Below are positions 52,537-60,787 of a DNA stretch of 64,000 bases, piece by piece. The notes under the pieces are model-generated. The model was not told where the DNA came from, searched no databases, and saw only the letters and a list, made by a program, of their open reading frames with translations. A program made the translations under genes and the position numbers. This DNA is from a virus, in IMG/VR virus record IMGVR_UViG_3300017788_004205, positions 22,813 to 86,812 of that record; one strand, 5' to 3'. Each line of letters opens with the position of its first letter. Positions within the stretch are counted from its first letter, which is position 1.

Positions 52537-52633
52537 ATTCAAGTGTATAACAGATACAAGTAAGTATATGCGTATATCTGCCGAAAGGCGAAGTTTTGCA
52601 TAATTTTCTAAAAATAACTCAAAGGAAGGCTTT
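52491..52633 (+). promoter_or_regulatory. Structured gp32 mRNA leader
   Basis: About 140 bases with several short hairpins, including TCGGGCCCGA, CGAAAA-AAAA-TTTTCG and a GCC-GAAA-GGC tetraloop stem near 52579. T4 gp32 represses its own translation through a structured leader, so this is a candidate for the same control. Confidence 0.4.
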
Positions 52634-53581
52634 ATGAGTAAAAGTGGCTTCGACATCTTTGATTTCTCAACAGATGATATCAAAGATGCAACAAGTGTCG
52701 GTTCTCTCGATTTGGATTTATACAAACCTACTCCAGAGAACGGGCGAAATGGTAGTTATAGTTCTATCGTTCGTTTTATCCCATGGTGGAAAGACTCTAA
52801 AAACTCTATCGTTAAAAAGTGGACTGTTTTTCTTGAAGACCCAGTTTCTGGTAAAAAGAGAACTCTCGACTGCCCCTCAACTGTAAATGAAAAATCTGTT
52901 CTTCGTGACATGTTTTTCAAACTTTACAAGTCCAATTCTGTAAGAGAGAAAGAATTAGCTGAAAAGTTCAAGCGTAAAAGAGCTTGTTATTCTCTCATTT
53001 ATATCATCAAAGATGAAAATCGCCCAGAACTTGAAGGAAAAATCATGATTCTTCGTTTTGGTCAAAAGATTCTTGATAAGATTATGAATGAAATGGCACC
53101 CCCATTGGGTGGCAGACCACGCAAACCATTCGACCCATTTACAGGTCGCCCATTCTCTCTGATTGTTACCAAAAAGGGAGGATATGCAAACTATGATGAT
53201 TCTTACTTCTTGGATGAGGCATGGCCTCTCCGAATAAATGGCGAAGAGATTGACAGAGATGAGATTAAGCCAGAAGAAATCGTCAAGTGGCTTGAAACAA
53301 ATAGCCCAAATCTTGAAACTCATTATTACAAGAAATGGGATGAACAAACTGTTGAATTCGTTAATGAAGCAATTAAGAACACGGTTCCAAATGGCAGAAT
53401 TATCGAAGAAACGATTTCAACAAGTAAGAGCAAGCCTGCTACTGAAAAGAAAGTTTCAACCAAATCTGTTGATTCATCAGCAGTAAGCATCGAAGATGAC
53501 ATTGTTTCTCCAAGTGACAATGAAATCAATTTTGATGATGATGATGATGATTTCTACAAGGGTCTCGAAGATGATGATTGA
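52634..53581 (+). CDS. 32: Single-stranded DNA-binding protein, T4 gp32 type
   Basis: 315 residues with the best Shine-Dalgarno of the region (AAAGGAAGG). The core matches gp32: RKRACYSLIYIIKDENRPEL then EGKIMILRFGQKILDKIMNE, and PFDPFTGRPFSLIVTKKGGY with YDDSYF. The C-terminus is a strongly acidic tail (FDDDDDDFYKGLEDDD) that in T4 recruits replication proteins and regulates binding. The zinc-binding Cys/His cluster of T4 gp32 is not visible, as in some other T4-like phages. It coats single strands at forks and in recombination. Followed by a terminator and the primase gene. Confidence 0.92.
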   Translation: MSKSGFDIFDFSTDDIKDATSVGSLDLDLYKPTPENGRNGSYSSIVRFIPWWKDSKNSIVKKWTVFLEDPVSGKKRTLDCPSTVNEKSVLRDMFFKLYKSNSVREKELAEKFKRKRACYSLIYIIKDENRPELEGKIMILRFGQKILDKIMNEMAPPLGGRPRKPFDPFTGRPFSLIVTKKGGYANYDDSYFLDEAWPLRINGEEIDRDEIKPEEIVKWLETNSPNLETHYYKKWDEQTVEFVNEAIKNTVPNGRIIEETISTSKSKPATEKKVSTKSVDSSAVSIEDDIVSPSDNEINFDDDDDDFYKGLEDDD

Positions 53582-53605
53582 TATTTTTAATTATCAATAA
53601 TCACG

Positions 53606-53650
53606 GGGTATAAGGGAGATTCATTTCTCTTATACCCTTCTTATTTTTTA
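53606..53650 (+). terminator. Rho-independent terminator after gp32
   Basis: A 14-base-pair stem GGGTATAAGGGAGA / TTTCTCTTATACCC with two G-T pairs, a TTCA loop and a TTCTTATTTTTT tail. Confidence 0.88.
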
Positions 53651-53660
53651 GGAGAAAAAA

Positions 53661-54782
53661 ATGTTTGATGTTCCTCTTATGAGCTATAAATTTGAACCAC
53701 AAAAAGAACTAACAAAAGAAGATGTTAGGGTATTTGTTGAAGATATCCTCAAAGAGCTTTTTGTGAGTGGCTCAAAAGTTAAAATAGATGAATATGACGA
53801 TAGATGGAATTTTGCATGTCCTTTTTGTGGAGACTCGCACACTGACCATAATAAGAAAAGAGGAAATATATACCTTAATGATTTCCACTTTCATTGTTTT
53901 AATTGTGGAGAGCATTCAACTCTTTCTTGGTTTATGAAAAAATTTGAACGGGATGTAAAATCAGGTCAGATTTTAAGTTTCGTTGAAAAAAGCAAAGCCC
54001 TAAGCGGAGATACTGGATTTCATTCAAGAAACTCTGAGAAAGTCTCTGAGATATTTGGCGAAGAAATACTCGAATTCGCCATACCCATAGGTGTTTTCTT
54101 TGAAAAACTAAACTTGATTAAAATAGAACAAACTAAAAGAGGAATGGCTTATCTTCTACAAAGAGAGCAAAAAGATTTTTCAAATTTTGCTTGGGATGAA
54201 AAAAGAACGCTTCTTTATGTCTTAAATTTAACAGCAGATAAGAAAAAAGTCTTAGGTTATCAAGTTAGAAGATTCTCAGATTCTGGGCCGAAATATCTGA
54301 CATACGAAATGTCAGCTATGTATAAAGAATTGAATCTCCATTTAGATGAAGAATTAGCTAAAAGATTTGATTCCCTATCAACTATTTTTGGCTGTATGTC
54401 AATTAATTTATCTCAGACGATAACTATATTTGAAGGCCCTTTGGATTCTTTTTTAATGCCTAACTCAATAGCGTTGAGTTCTTTGCAAAAGAAACCTCCA
54501 TTTTTAACAAAAATGACAAGGTTTATGTTTGATTACGATAAACCAGGTATAGAAAAATCTATAAGTTACCTAAAAGAAGGTCTTACTGTTTTCATGTGGT
54601 CTAAGTTCTTTTTAGAGACAAGAGGACTTGAAATCTTCTTGGATAAGCAAAAGGTTGATTTTTCTGATGTTATTATGTATGCGAAAAAACATAATTTAAA
54701 AATTGACTATAATAGTTACTTTACAAACAATTATCTTAATGCTTTATGTATTGGCAAGACTCAGAAAAAGAAAAAGATTTAG
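53661..54782 (+). CDS. 61: DNA primase, T4 gp61-like
   Basis: 373 residues after AGGAG, a good ribosome binding site. Residues about 53-84 are a zinc finger: CPFCGDSHTDHN and FHFHCFNCGEHSTLS. The TOPRIM-type catalytic core shows IFEGPLDSFLMPNSIALSS near residue 257 and FMFDYDKPGIEKSI near residue 292. It makes RNA primers for lagging-strand synthesis, normally together with a gp41-type helicase that is not in this window. It ends with TAG, the clearest TAG stop seen here. Confidence 0.88.
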   Translation: MFDVPLMSYKFEPQKELTKEDVRVFVEDILKELFVSGSKVKIDEYDDRWNFACPFCGDSHTDHNKKRGNIYLNDFHFHCFNCGEHSTLSWFMKKFERDVKSGQILSFVEKSKALSGDTGFHSRNSEKVSEIFGEEILEFAIPIGVFFEKLNLIKIEQTKRGMAYLLQREQKDFSNFAWDEKRTLLYVLNLTADKKKVLGYQVRRFSDSGPKYLTYEMSAMYKELNLHLDEELAKRFDSLSTIFGCMSINLSQTITIFEGPLDSFLMPNSIALSSLQKKPPFLTKMTRFMFDYDKPGIEKSISYLKEGLTVFMWSKFFLETRGLEIFLDKQKVDFSDVIMYAKKHNLKIDYNSYFTNNYLNALCIGKTQKKKKI

Positions 54783-54976
54783 AATCATTTTATCTTGAAA
54801 TTCCAGAAGAAAAGTTGCTTTACCCTATTGATTTAGAGTGGGGTATAAATGATTCTATTCCAAAATCTCTCAGAATTCCTGATAGATTGAGTATAGATTT
54901 GCAAAAAAGCAAAAAAGAAGAAGTTGAGATTAAAGAAGTAAATCTTAAAAAATATAAAAAGAGGACAATCAGATAA
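54746..54976 (+). CDS. Hypothetical small protein, 76 aa
   Basis: Its start overlaps the end of the primase by 37 bases in another frame, and it ends on the first base of the next gene. It is a charged protein with an acidic N-terminus (WQDSEKEKDLESFYLEIPEE) and a basic C-terminus (EVNLKKYKKRTIR). The tight packing and its exact fit into the gap support it as a real, translationally coupled gene. No family recognised. Confidence 0.6.
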   Translation: MYWQDSEKEKDLESFYLEIPEEKLLYPIDLEWGINDSIPKSLRIPDRLSIDLQKSKKEEVEIKEVNLKKYKKRTIR

Positions 54977-55482
54977 TGGAAAATAATGAAGATTATTTTG
55001 ATGTGGAAGATATTAGTGATAATGATTCTTCTGAGCGGTCTTCTTTAAGTGAAGAAAAGAAAAATTCTTTCGCTGATGAATTTGAAGATGAGCGTAAACT
55101 TTGGAAAGATAAAGTTATTGACATGGCAAATAGAGTCAATAAACTAAATGAAGTAGCAGGTCTTCAAGTTGATTTATACTCTTCAAGGCAAATTATCATT
55201 GAAAGAATAGCTAAACTCTATAAATATTTATCAGCTTACAATGCTCTCTATAAGTCCAATAAAAAGGACTTGTTCATCAAATATACAGTAGATTCTGATA
55301 TAAAATTGGGACAAGGAGAGAAAACAATCATGGTTGAAGGTGATTTATCAGGTCTTCAAGAAAAGATAAATTTAATTGAACAACACATAGATTATTACAA
55401 GGAAACAGTTAAAAACCTTGATTCTATGCTTTATGGAGTGAGAAATAAACTACAAATTGAGCAGTTTTTGAGCGGTAAATGA
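54976..55482 (+). CDS. Candidate UvsY-like recombination mediator, 168 aa
   Basis: The first 45 residues are acidic and Ser-rich. The rest is helical: ERKLWKDKVIDMANRVNKLN, QIIIERIAKLYKYLSAYNAL, EKINLIEQHIDYYKETVKNL and LDSMLYGVRNKLQIEQFL, ending SGK. T4 UvsY (137 residues) is all-helical with a similar C-terminal step and ends AGK, and its gene neighbours uvsW, as here. Sequence identity is low by eye, so the call rests on size, helical layout and position. UvsY loads the recombinase onto gp32-coated DNA. Confidence 0.45.
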   Translation: MENNEDYFDVEDISDNDSSERSSLSEEKKNSFADEFEDERKLWKDKVIDMANRVNKLNEVAGLQVDLYSSRQIIIERIAKLYKYLSAYNALYKSNKKDLFIKYTVDSDIKLGQGEKTIMVEGDLSGLQEKINLIEQHIDYYKETVKNLDSMLYGVRNKLQIEQFLSGK

Positions 55483-55502
55483 TAAATTTGCTAAAAAATT
55501 TT

Positions 55503-55512
55503 GATATATAGA
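55503..55512 (+). promoter_or_regulatory. GATATATA-type promoter before the small gene and uvsW
   Basis: GATATATAGA, 46 bases before the ATG at 55559, the longest spacing in the set. Confidence 0.5.
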
Positions 55513-55558
55513 ATCTGAGTTTCTATACGAAGAATAAAAAAATAAACAAAAGTTTACT

Positions 55559-55771
55559 ATGAAAAAGAACGAAACTTCCATGCAACAGGGCGAAAGTCCA
55601 ATTAAGCTCGAAACAACAGATGCTAATAAAGTTGCAAATAGCATCGGTAAGAATATGGGATATTTCCATAAGACTCCTAAGTCAGAGCTTATGAACTATG
55701 ATGAGTTTGTTAAGGCATCCTCTACACTCGCTCCTGCTATGACAAAAGATGAGAAAAATGCAAAGATTTAA
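55559..55771 (+). CDS. Hypothetical small protein, 70 aa
   Basis: A polar protein beginning MKKNETSMQQGESPIKLETT, with a second part GKNMGYFHKTPKSELMNYDE. No family recognised. The promoter upstream and a position just before uvsW suggest it is the first gene of that unit. Confidence 0.6.
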   Translation: MKKNETSMQQGESPIKLETTDANKVANSIGKNMGYFHKTPKSELMNYDEFVKASSTLAPAMTKDEKNAKI

Positions 55772-55793
55772 GTAATATTCTCGGAATTTTTGA

Positions 55794-57317
55794 ATGCTTG
55801 TTAAACTGATGGATAATAAGAACTTTCTACAAGTTGTAGAATGTTCCGATGTAGAATTCAAGCAACTTCAATTTTCTTTTAGAAAAAAGATAAAAAATTG
55901 GAGATTCCATCCACAAGTAAAACGTAAATTGTGGGATGGATATATGACATTCATGGATTCTGCTGGTAGGATGCCAGTAGGTTTATGGAATGAACTAATC
56001 GAGGTATGTAAAGAACATGGCTTTGCTGTAAATTTCGAAGATTTTGATTTATTTAGGTCGCCTTACACTAAGGAAGAATTTCTTGCTTGGGTTGAGGCGA
56101 CTTCTTTTTTTGATAAAAAGGGGAATAAAATAGAACCAAGAGATTATCAGGTAAGTTCAGTTTGGGCAATCTTAAAATATAAATACTCTATATCAGAAAT
56201 AGCCACGAGTGCTGGTAAAACTCTTATCATGTATATGGTTATGGCTTTCTTGAGGCATAAAGGATTGCTTAAACGAATGCTTATAATTGTTCCGAACATT
56301 TCTCTTATTATACAGACATATGAAGATTTTCAAGATTATTCTAATAAAGATTCAAGTTTGAAACTTCAAATGATTTCTGGAGAAACTTCAAAAATTTTGG
56401 ATGAAAATACTCAGATTGTCATAGGAACATTCCAATCTCTTGTTAAGCAAGAACCTCAATTTTTCGAAGGATTTGATGCTGTTTGTGTAGATGAAGCTCA
56501 TTTTACACAAGCAAAATCAGTTAAAGAAACACTCGCCAAATGTAGAAATGTTGTGTATAGATTTGGTCTTTCTGGAACTTTGGAAAAAGATGATTTTGCA
56601 GAACGCTTAACACTTCAGGCTTATTTAGGGCCTATGATAAATAAGGTTTCTGCTGAATTTCTTTTTAAGAATAAATATGCTACACCTGTTCAAGTTAAGG
56701 TTATAAAACTCAACTATATGGATGATGATATAAGAGAAAAGCTCTCTGAAATTAGAAAAAGAAGAACAAGCGTAGATGGGGTAAAAATCTTAGATATTGA
56801 AAGAAAACTTGTTATCGAATCTGATAAAAGACTGAACTATATTTGCGATTTGGTGAATAAGACTACAAAAAATACTCTTGTTCTTTTCCACAATGTAAAA
56901 GCAGATTATGGTAAAAAAATGCAAGAGCGACTTTTTGAGCTATCAAAAGAGAAGGATGTTTTTTACATTGACGGAGAAACAGATGTAGAAAAAAGAGAGT
57001 ATTTCAAGCAATTTCTTGAAGAAGGTGAAAACAAAGTTTTAATTGCTTCTTTTGGGACATTCTCAACAGGTATAAGCGTTAAAAACATACATAACATAGT
57101 CTTTGCTGAATCTTTTAAGTCAGATAAGATTATTCGTCAATCAATCGGTAGAGGTATGCGTTTACATGAAAGCAAAACCAAAACCAATATTATAGATATT
57201 TGTGATGACTTCTCATATAATGGAGATAAGAATTTCCTTATAAGGCATATGGAAAAAAGATTGGAAATATATGATAGCCAAGGGTTTCCGTATAAAGTAT
57301 ATGCAGTTGATTTGTGA
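55794..57317 (+). CDS. uvsW: UvsW-like superfamily 2 DNA helicase
   Basis: 507 residues, matching T4 UvsW (503). An N-terminal DNA-binding part (KKIKNWRFHPQVKRKLWDGY) is followed by motif I ATSAGKTLI near residue 137, motif II VDEAHF near residue 233, motif III GLSGTLEKDD, and motif VI IRQSIGRGMRLHES near residue 448. UvsW unwinds branched DNA and R-loops and reverses stalled forks, moving T4 from origin-dependent to recombination-dependent replication. The 3' end converges with the next gene. Confidence 0.93.
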   Translation: MLVKLMDNKNFLQVVECSDVEFKQLQFSFRKKIKNWRFHPQVKRKLWDGYMTFMDSAGRMPVGLWNELIEVCKEHGFAVNFEDFDLFRSPYTKEEFLAWVEATSFFDKKGNKIEPRDYQVSSVWAILKYKYSISEIATSAGKTLIMYMVMAFLRHKGLLKRMLIIVPNISLIIQTYEDFQDYSNKDSSLKLQMISGETSKILDENTQIVIGTFQSLVKQEPQFFEGFDAVCVDEAHFTQAKSVKETLAKCRNVVYRFGLSGTLEKDDFAERLTLQAYLGPMINKVSAEFLFKNKYATPVQVKVIKLNYMDDDIREKLSEIRKRRTSVDGVKILDIERKLVIESDKRLNYICDLVNKTTKNTLVLFHNVKADYGKKMQERLFELSKEKDVFYIDGETDVEKREYFKQFLEEGENKVLIASFGTFSTGISVKNIHNIVFAESFKSDKIIRQSIGRGMRLHESKTKTNIIDICDDFSYNGDKNFLIRHMEKRLEIYDSQGFPYKVYAVDL

Positions 57318-57318
57318 T

Positions 57319-57888
57319 TTAACCGTTTTTTGATACTTTTTCTTTGATTATATGTTTTAGAGTTTCTTTTGGAATATCATATTCCAATTCTAATTCCCAA
57401 GTCCATGTATTAGTATATTCCACCCCAATATCTTTGAGCATGATATATCGTTTATCTTCTTCGAGGGTATAGCTTAAAAATATCCCAGCTCTTGAATTTG
57501 GCATAATAATATTAATCGTTCCATCGCTTGAATCTGGCTTAAAATCAATAGTATCTAAGAGAATATTCCATCTTTTACCGCCTTCTATCAGAAGAGTTTT
57601 AAGCATAGGGAGGGCAATTTCCAAGATTTCAGGATTTGGGAGGTTTTCTATAAAAAATGAATTTTCAGGATTATCGTAAAACGAAATCCTTTTTGTATAG
57701 GAAATTTGCTCAATATCTCTAACTAATTTCATCAAATCTTTCAAAAAAGGCATAAAATTATTTCCGAAAAATTCTTTTCTTATTTTAGAAGAAAATTGAT
57801 GTAGGATATATACTTTGTATTCTAAATCATGATTCTCAGAAAAAACTATTTTTTCCCAGAACTCACTTAAATTTAAGGTAAAAGCCAT
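57319..57888 (-). CDS. Hypothetical protein, 189 aa
   Basis: Not recognised. The first half is helical (MAFTLNLSEFWEKIVFSENH, FMPFLKDLMKLVRDIEQISY), the second beta-rich (GTINIIMPNSRAGIFLSYTL; YTNTWTWELELEYD). Its start is one base from the start of the divergent ligase gene, so its leader mRNA lies inside that gene; GAAAGG in that leader could bind ribosomes. Confidence 0.65.
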   Translation of the reverse strand: MAFTLNLSEFWEKIVFSENHDLEYKVYILHQFSSKIRKEFFGNNFMPFLKDLMKLVRDIEQISYTKRISFYDNPENSFFIENLPNPEILEIALPMLKTLLIEGGKRWNILLDTIDFKPDSSDGTINIIMPNSRAGIFLSYTLEEDKRYIMLKDIGVEYTNTWTWELELEYDIPKETLKHIIKEKVSKNG

Positions 57889-57889
57889 A

Positions 57890-59704
57890 ATGATAACCTT
57901 TCAAGAATTAATAAATAGTCGTGGCGATGATTTTATAAATCGTCTTTTTACAATGCCAGTCACAGTCTATGAAAAACTGGATGCTTCTCAATTTAGTTTT
58001 GAGAAAGATGAAGATGGAGTTTTTAGTTTTTACAAACAAGGTCAAAACACACCTATATCAAAAATTGATATTACTCTTTCTCAATATTACAATGGAGCTA
58101 TAAAGTATATCCAAAATTTACCGCTCGATAAGATTAAACTTATTCCTGCTAATTGGAGATTTTGTTGTGAATACTTTATTGATAAATCTCCTATCTATAT
58201 ATCCTATGATAAAATGCCGAAAAATGGATTAGTGCTTATTAACATCATAGACAATAGCACAAAAGAAAAAAAGGTGTTAGATAATAAGGTTTTCTTGAGC
58301 GAATGGTCTGAGTTTTTAGATATTGAATATCCTCCTCTTATTTTCCAAGGTATGCTTGGTGAAGACCAGAAGACAAAAATTTTAGAATTTATCAGAACTC
58401 CAAAAACACAGTTAAAGGAAAAATTTGAGACAAACTCATTTATTAGACATCTTCTTTCTATCTTAGACCCAGAAAGAAAATCTTCATTTCTGAGAGATTC
58501 TGATAGAGGTTTGATTGAAGGTGTTATATTTCGTTTTGAAAATGATGATGAATCATATACAGCTAAAATTATAGACCCTATTTTTTACACAAGAAAAATA
58601 GAAAACCCTGAACATAAATCATCAAAACCTTCTGATGTTTATTGGTTAACCTTAATTGATGTAATTGAATATCTCCAAGGAGTTAAGATTAAAAATCTTT
58701 TACCTGAGGGAGAAACCCCTGAAGAAAAATATTTAGATATTATCTGTAAAATATTCAATCCATTTATTCAAAAATATGGTGGTAAATTCAAAGGTGTTGA
58801 TTTTGAACTTCCAAGTTTTATGCAAAAAGAAGCTTTCAGAGTTGGATTAGAGTATATTCCAAATAAAGAAACATCTCGCCTTATTTCAGAAGATGAAAGC
58901 TGGCAAAATGTTTTCAAAGTATTTTTAGCCGCATTTAGAAAAAAGAAAAAAGGAACTAATAATCTTTTCACGGATTATGTATTAAATAGATTCAACCAAA
59001 TTGTAGATGAAATTGCATCAGAGTGCAATACAGACACGGATTTTGAAGATGACGGCGAAACTGGTTTGATGACATTTGATGAAATGAAAAGATATGGTAA
59101 AATAACAGATGTTGCAGAATCAGAAGAAATACCTCAGAAGGCCACTCAAAGAGAACTCAGTCCGATTGAGAAACAAATGATTCTTTTCAAAGAAGAAGGG
59201 CATTCATACAATAGAGAAACGATTTCTGTATGTGCAATTATTGATAGTTTTGAATTCTTTACAAATGAGCATTTAGAAATGCTACAAGAATTAACTTCAA
59301 ATGGTAAAACAAAGTGTATTTTAGTGAACATTAGAACCAACTATAATCAAACACAAGAAGATGTTCAAATGAGAATGCTTGATAATATTGAAAGAGAATA
59401 TAGAACTCTTATTGAGAATGTTATAAATGTTAGAATTCCTGATATATCTGAAATTCTTTCTGTTTTACTTTACAAAGGATATGAGCCAAATCAAATTATT
59501 GTTCAAAATAGTTATAGAACATTTTTTGATAAAATGATTGAATCATCAGATTTACATGGTGTTTCATTTGAAGTGAAAACTTTGAAAAAAGACCCAGATT
59601 ATGTAAAACTCTATAAATATGTAATGCAGAATTCTTGGGCTGATTTCAGAAAGCATGTCCCAAATCCAGTATTAAACTATTTTGAGGCATTCAAAAGCAA
59701 ATAA
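57890..59704 (+). CDS. RNA/DNA ligase-like nucleotidyltransferase fused to a cytidylyltransferase-like domain
   Basis: 604 residues. The N-terminal part has covalent nucleotidyltransferase motifs: motif I TVYEKLDASQF with the nucleotidyl lysine K29, motif III-like RFCCEYF, motif IV GLIEGVIFRF near residue 210 and motif V AKIIDP near residue 224. This is the RNA ligase pattern. Residues about 440-600 look like an HxGH-type adenylyl- or cytidylyltransferase (NMNAT-like) domain: CAIIDSFEFFTNEHLEMLQE, KCILVNIRTN; the HxGH position reads NEHL, so activity is uncertain. A fusion like this could join an RNA or nucleotide substrate and recharge it. It may pair with the HAD_SAK gene at 46362 in RNA repair. 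Confidence 0.7.
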   Translation: MITFQELINSRGDDFINRLFTMPVTVYEKLDASQFSFEKDEDGVFSFYKQGQNTPISKIDITLSQYYNGAIKYIQNLPLDKIKLIPANWRFCCEYFIDKSPIYISYDKMPKNGLVLINIIDNSTKEKKVLDNKVFLSEWSEFLDIEYPPLIFQGMLGEDQKTKILEFIRTPKTQLKEKFETNSFIRHLLSILDPERKSSFLRDSDRGLIEGVIFRFENDDESYTAKIIDPIFYTRKIENPEHKSSKPSDVYWLTLIDVIEYLQGVKIKNLLPEGETPEEKYLDIICKIFNPFIQKYGGKFKGVDFELPSFMQKEAFRVGLEYIPNKETSRLISEDESWQNVFKVFLAAFRKKKKGTNNLFTDYVLNRFNQIVDEIASECNTDTDFEDDGETGLMTFDEMKRYGKITDVAESEEIPQKATQRELSPIEKQMILFKEEGHSYNRETISVCAIIDSFEFFTNEHLEMLQELTSNGKTKCILVNIRTNYNQTQEDVQMRMLDNIEREYRTLIENVINVRIPDISEILSVLLYKGYEPNQIIVQNSYRTFFDKMIESSDLHGVSFEVKTLKKDPDYVKLYKYVMQNSWADFRKHVPNPVLNYFEAFKSK

Positions 59705-59721
59705 AAACATAACCAATAGAA

Positions 59722-60555
59722 ATGGGTAAAATTAAAAACTTTTCGGAATATCATAATATTGAAGAATCTCAAATTCTACTTGAAAAAACATTCAATATAG
59801 AGTCTGATGTTGATTTGATTTATGAAAAGGGTGGATTTTCTGAATTCTTAAAAGCATTTACTGCTGGCGAAAAGCCATATGAAGATGAATTAAATTCTAT
59901 CCAGAAGATTAAACATATAGTTTTTGATTTAATACCATCCTCCGAATTACAAACAGAAGATTGTATTAATGCACATAGACAAAATCCTATTGATATTTAC
60001 ACTGGGATAACTATAATGGGAAGTCACTATTCTCCTACTAATAAAACTATATTCATCTCATTGAACTCAAGTGCTTTAGATGTTAATTATTCTGGTGATA
60101 TTCATTACATAAGTTCTTCTCAAAAAGAAACAATCTATAATGAAATTACAGAGCAAAGAATTAAAATAGCAATACATCATGAACTATCACATTGGATAAG
60201 TGACTCGCTTTACAATAAACACATTGGGAGAATTATAAATAGAGGGCTTGAATTACAAAATAATGACATAATTAAATTAAAGCAAAAAGATGTTAATATG
60301 ACATATTTTGAAATTGATGCTCAAGTACACTCTATCAAAGAATTAAAAAGAAATTATGATGAAAGAGAATGGAATGAACTATCTTTAAGAGATATAATGA
60401 TTAAATACCCATCTCTTTCTGCTGTTTATAAAGAATTAAAATCAAAGCATGGTTTAGATGTTGCTTTACTATGGCAAAAGAATTTAACAAAAAGACTATA
60501 CAGAGAAGGTCTATTGGGTAACAATATGAAACAATTTGTAAGAGATTTTGTTTAA
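59722..60555 (+). CDS. Zincin-type metalloprotease with head-targeting leader
   Basis: 277 residues. The leader MGKIKNFSEYHNIEES ends IEE. IAIHHELSHWISD near residue 152 is a HExxH zinc site (HELSH). TYFEIDAQVHSIKEL about 50 residues on may supply the third ligand, a Glu or His. An Asp/Tyr-rich middle (INAHRQNPIDIYTGI) is part of the substrate side. The family beyond zincin is not identified. It differs from the metalloproteases at 48615 and 63452 outside the zinc motif. Confidence 0.72.
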   Translation: MGKIKNFSEYHNIEESQILLEKTFNIESDVDLIYEKGGFSEFLKAFTAGEKPYEDELNSIQKIKHIVFDLIPSSELQTEDCINAHRQNPIDIYTGITIMGSHYSPTNKTIFISLNSSALDVNYSGDIHYISSSQKETIYNEITEQRIKIAIHHELSHWISDSLYNKHIGRIINRGLELQNNDIIKLKQKDVNMTYFEIDAQVHSIKELKRNYDEREWNELSLRDIMIKYPSLSAVYKELKSKHGLDVALLWQKNLTKRLYREGLLGNNMKQFVRDFV

Positions 60556-60590
60556 TTCTCTTGAATATTTTTGTCCAAAGGAGATTTGAT

Positions 60591-60761
60591 ATGAAAAAAT
60601 ACAACTATGGCCATATTCTTGAAGTTTGGAAAGAACCAAGAATTGATTATGTAGAAAGTGTGAGGTTTAACAAAAGAAAACGAATATTGAAATTAATGTG
60701 GATTTCAATTGGATTGATTCTCGCCTTAGGCATAGTTTCCACAATATATCAAATATTTTAA
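60591..60761 (+). CDS. Small single-span membrane protein, 56 aa
   Basis: AAGGAG lies ten bases before the ATG, a textbook ribosome binding site. The N-terminal 35 residues are basic, the C-terminal 20 a membrane helix (LMWISIGLILALGIVSTIYQ). The topology is probably N-in. It could be a holin-like or membrane-regulating peptide; a single span is short for a classic holin. Confidence 0.65.
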   Translation: MKKYNYGHILEVWKEPRIDYVESVRFNKRKRILKLMWISIGLILALGIVSTIYQIF

Positions 60762-60787
60762 CGAGCTTTGTAAATTAAAAACGTATT

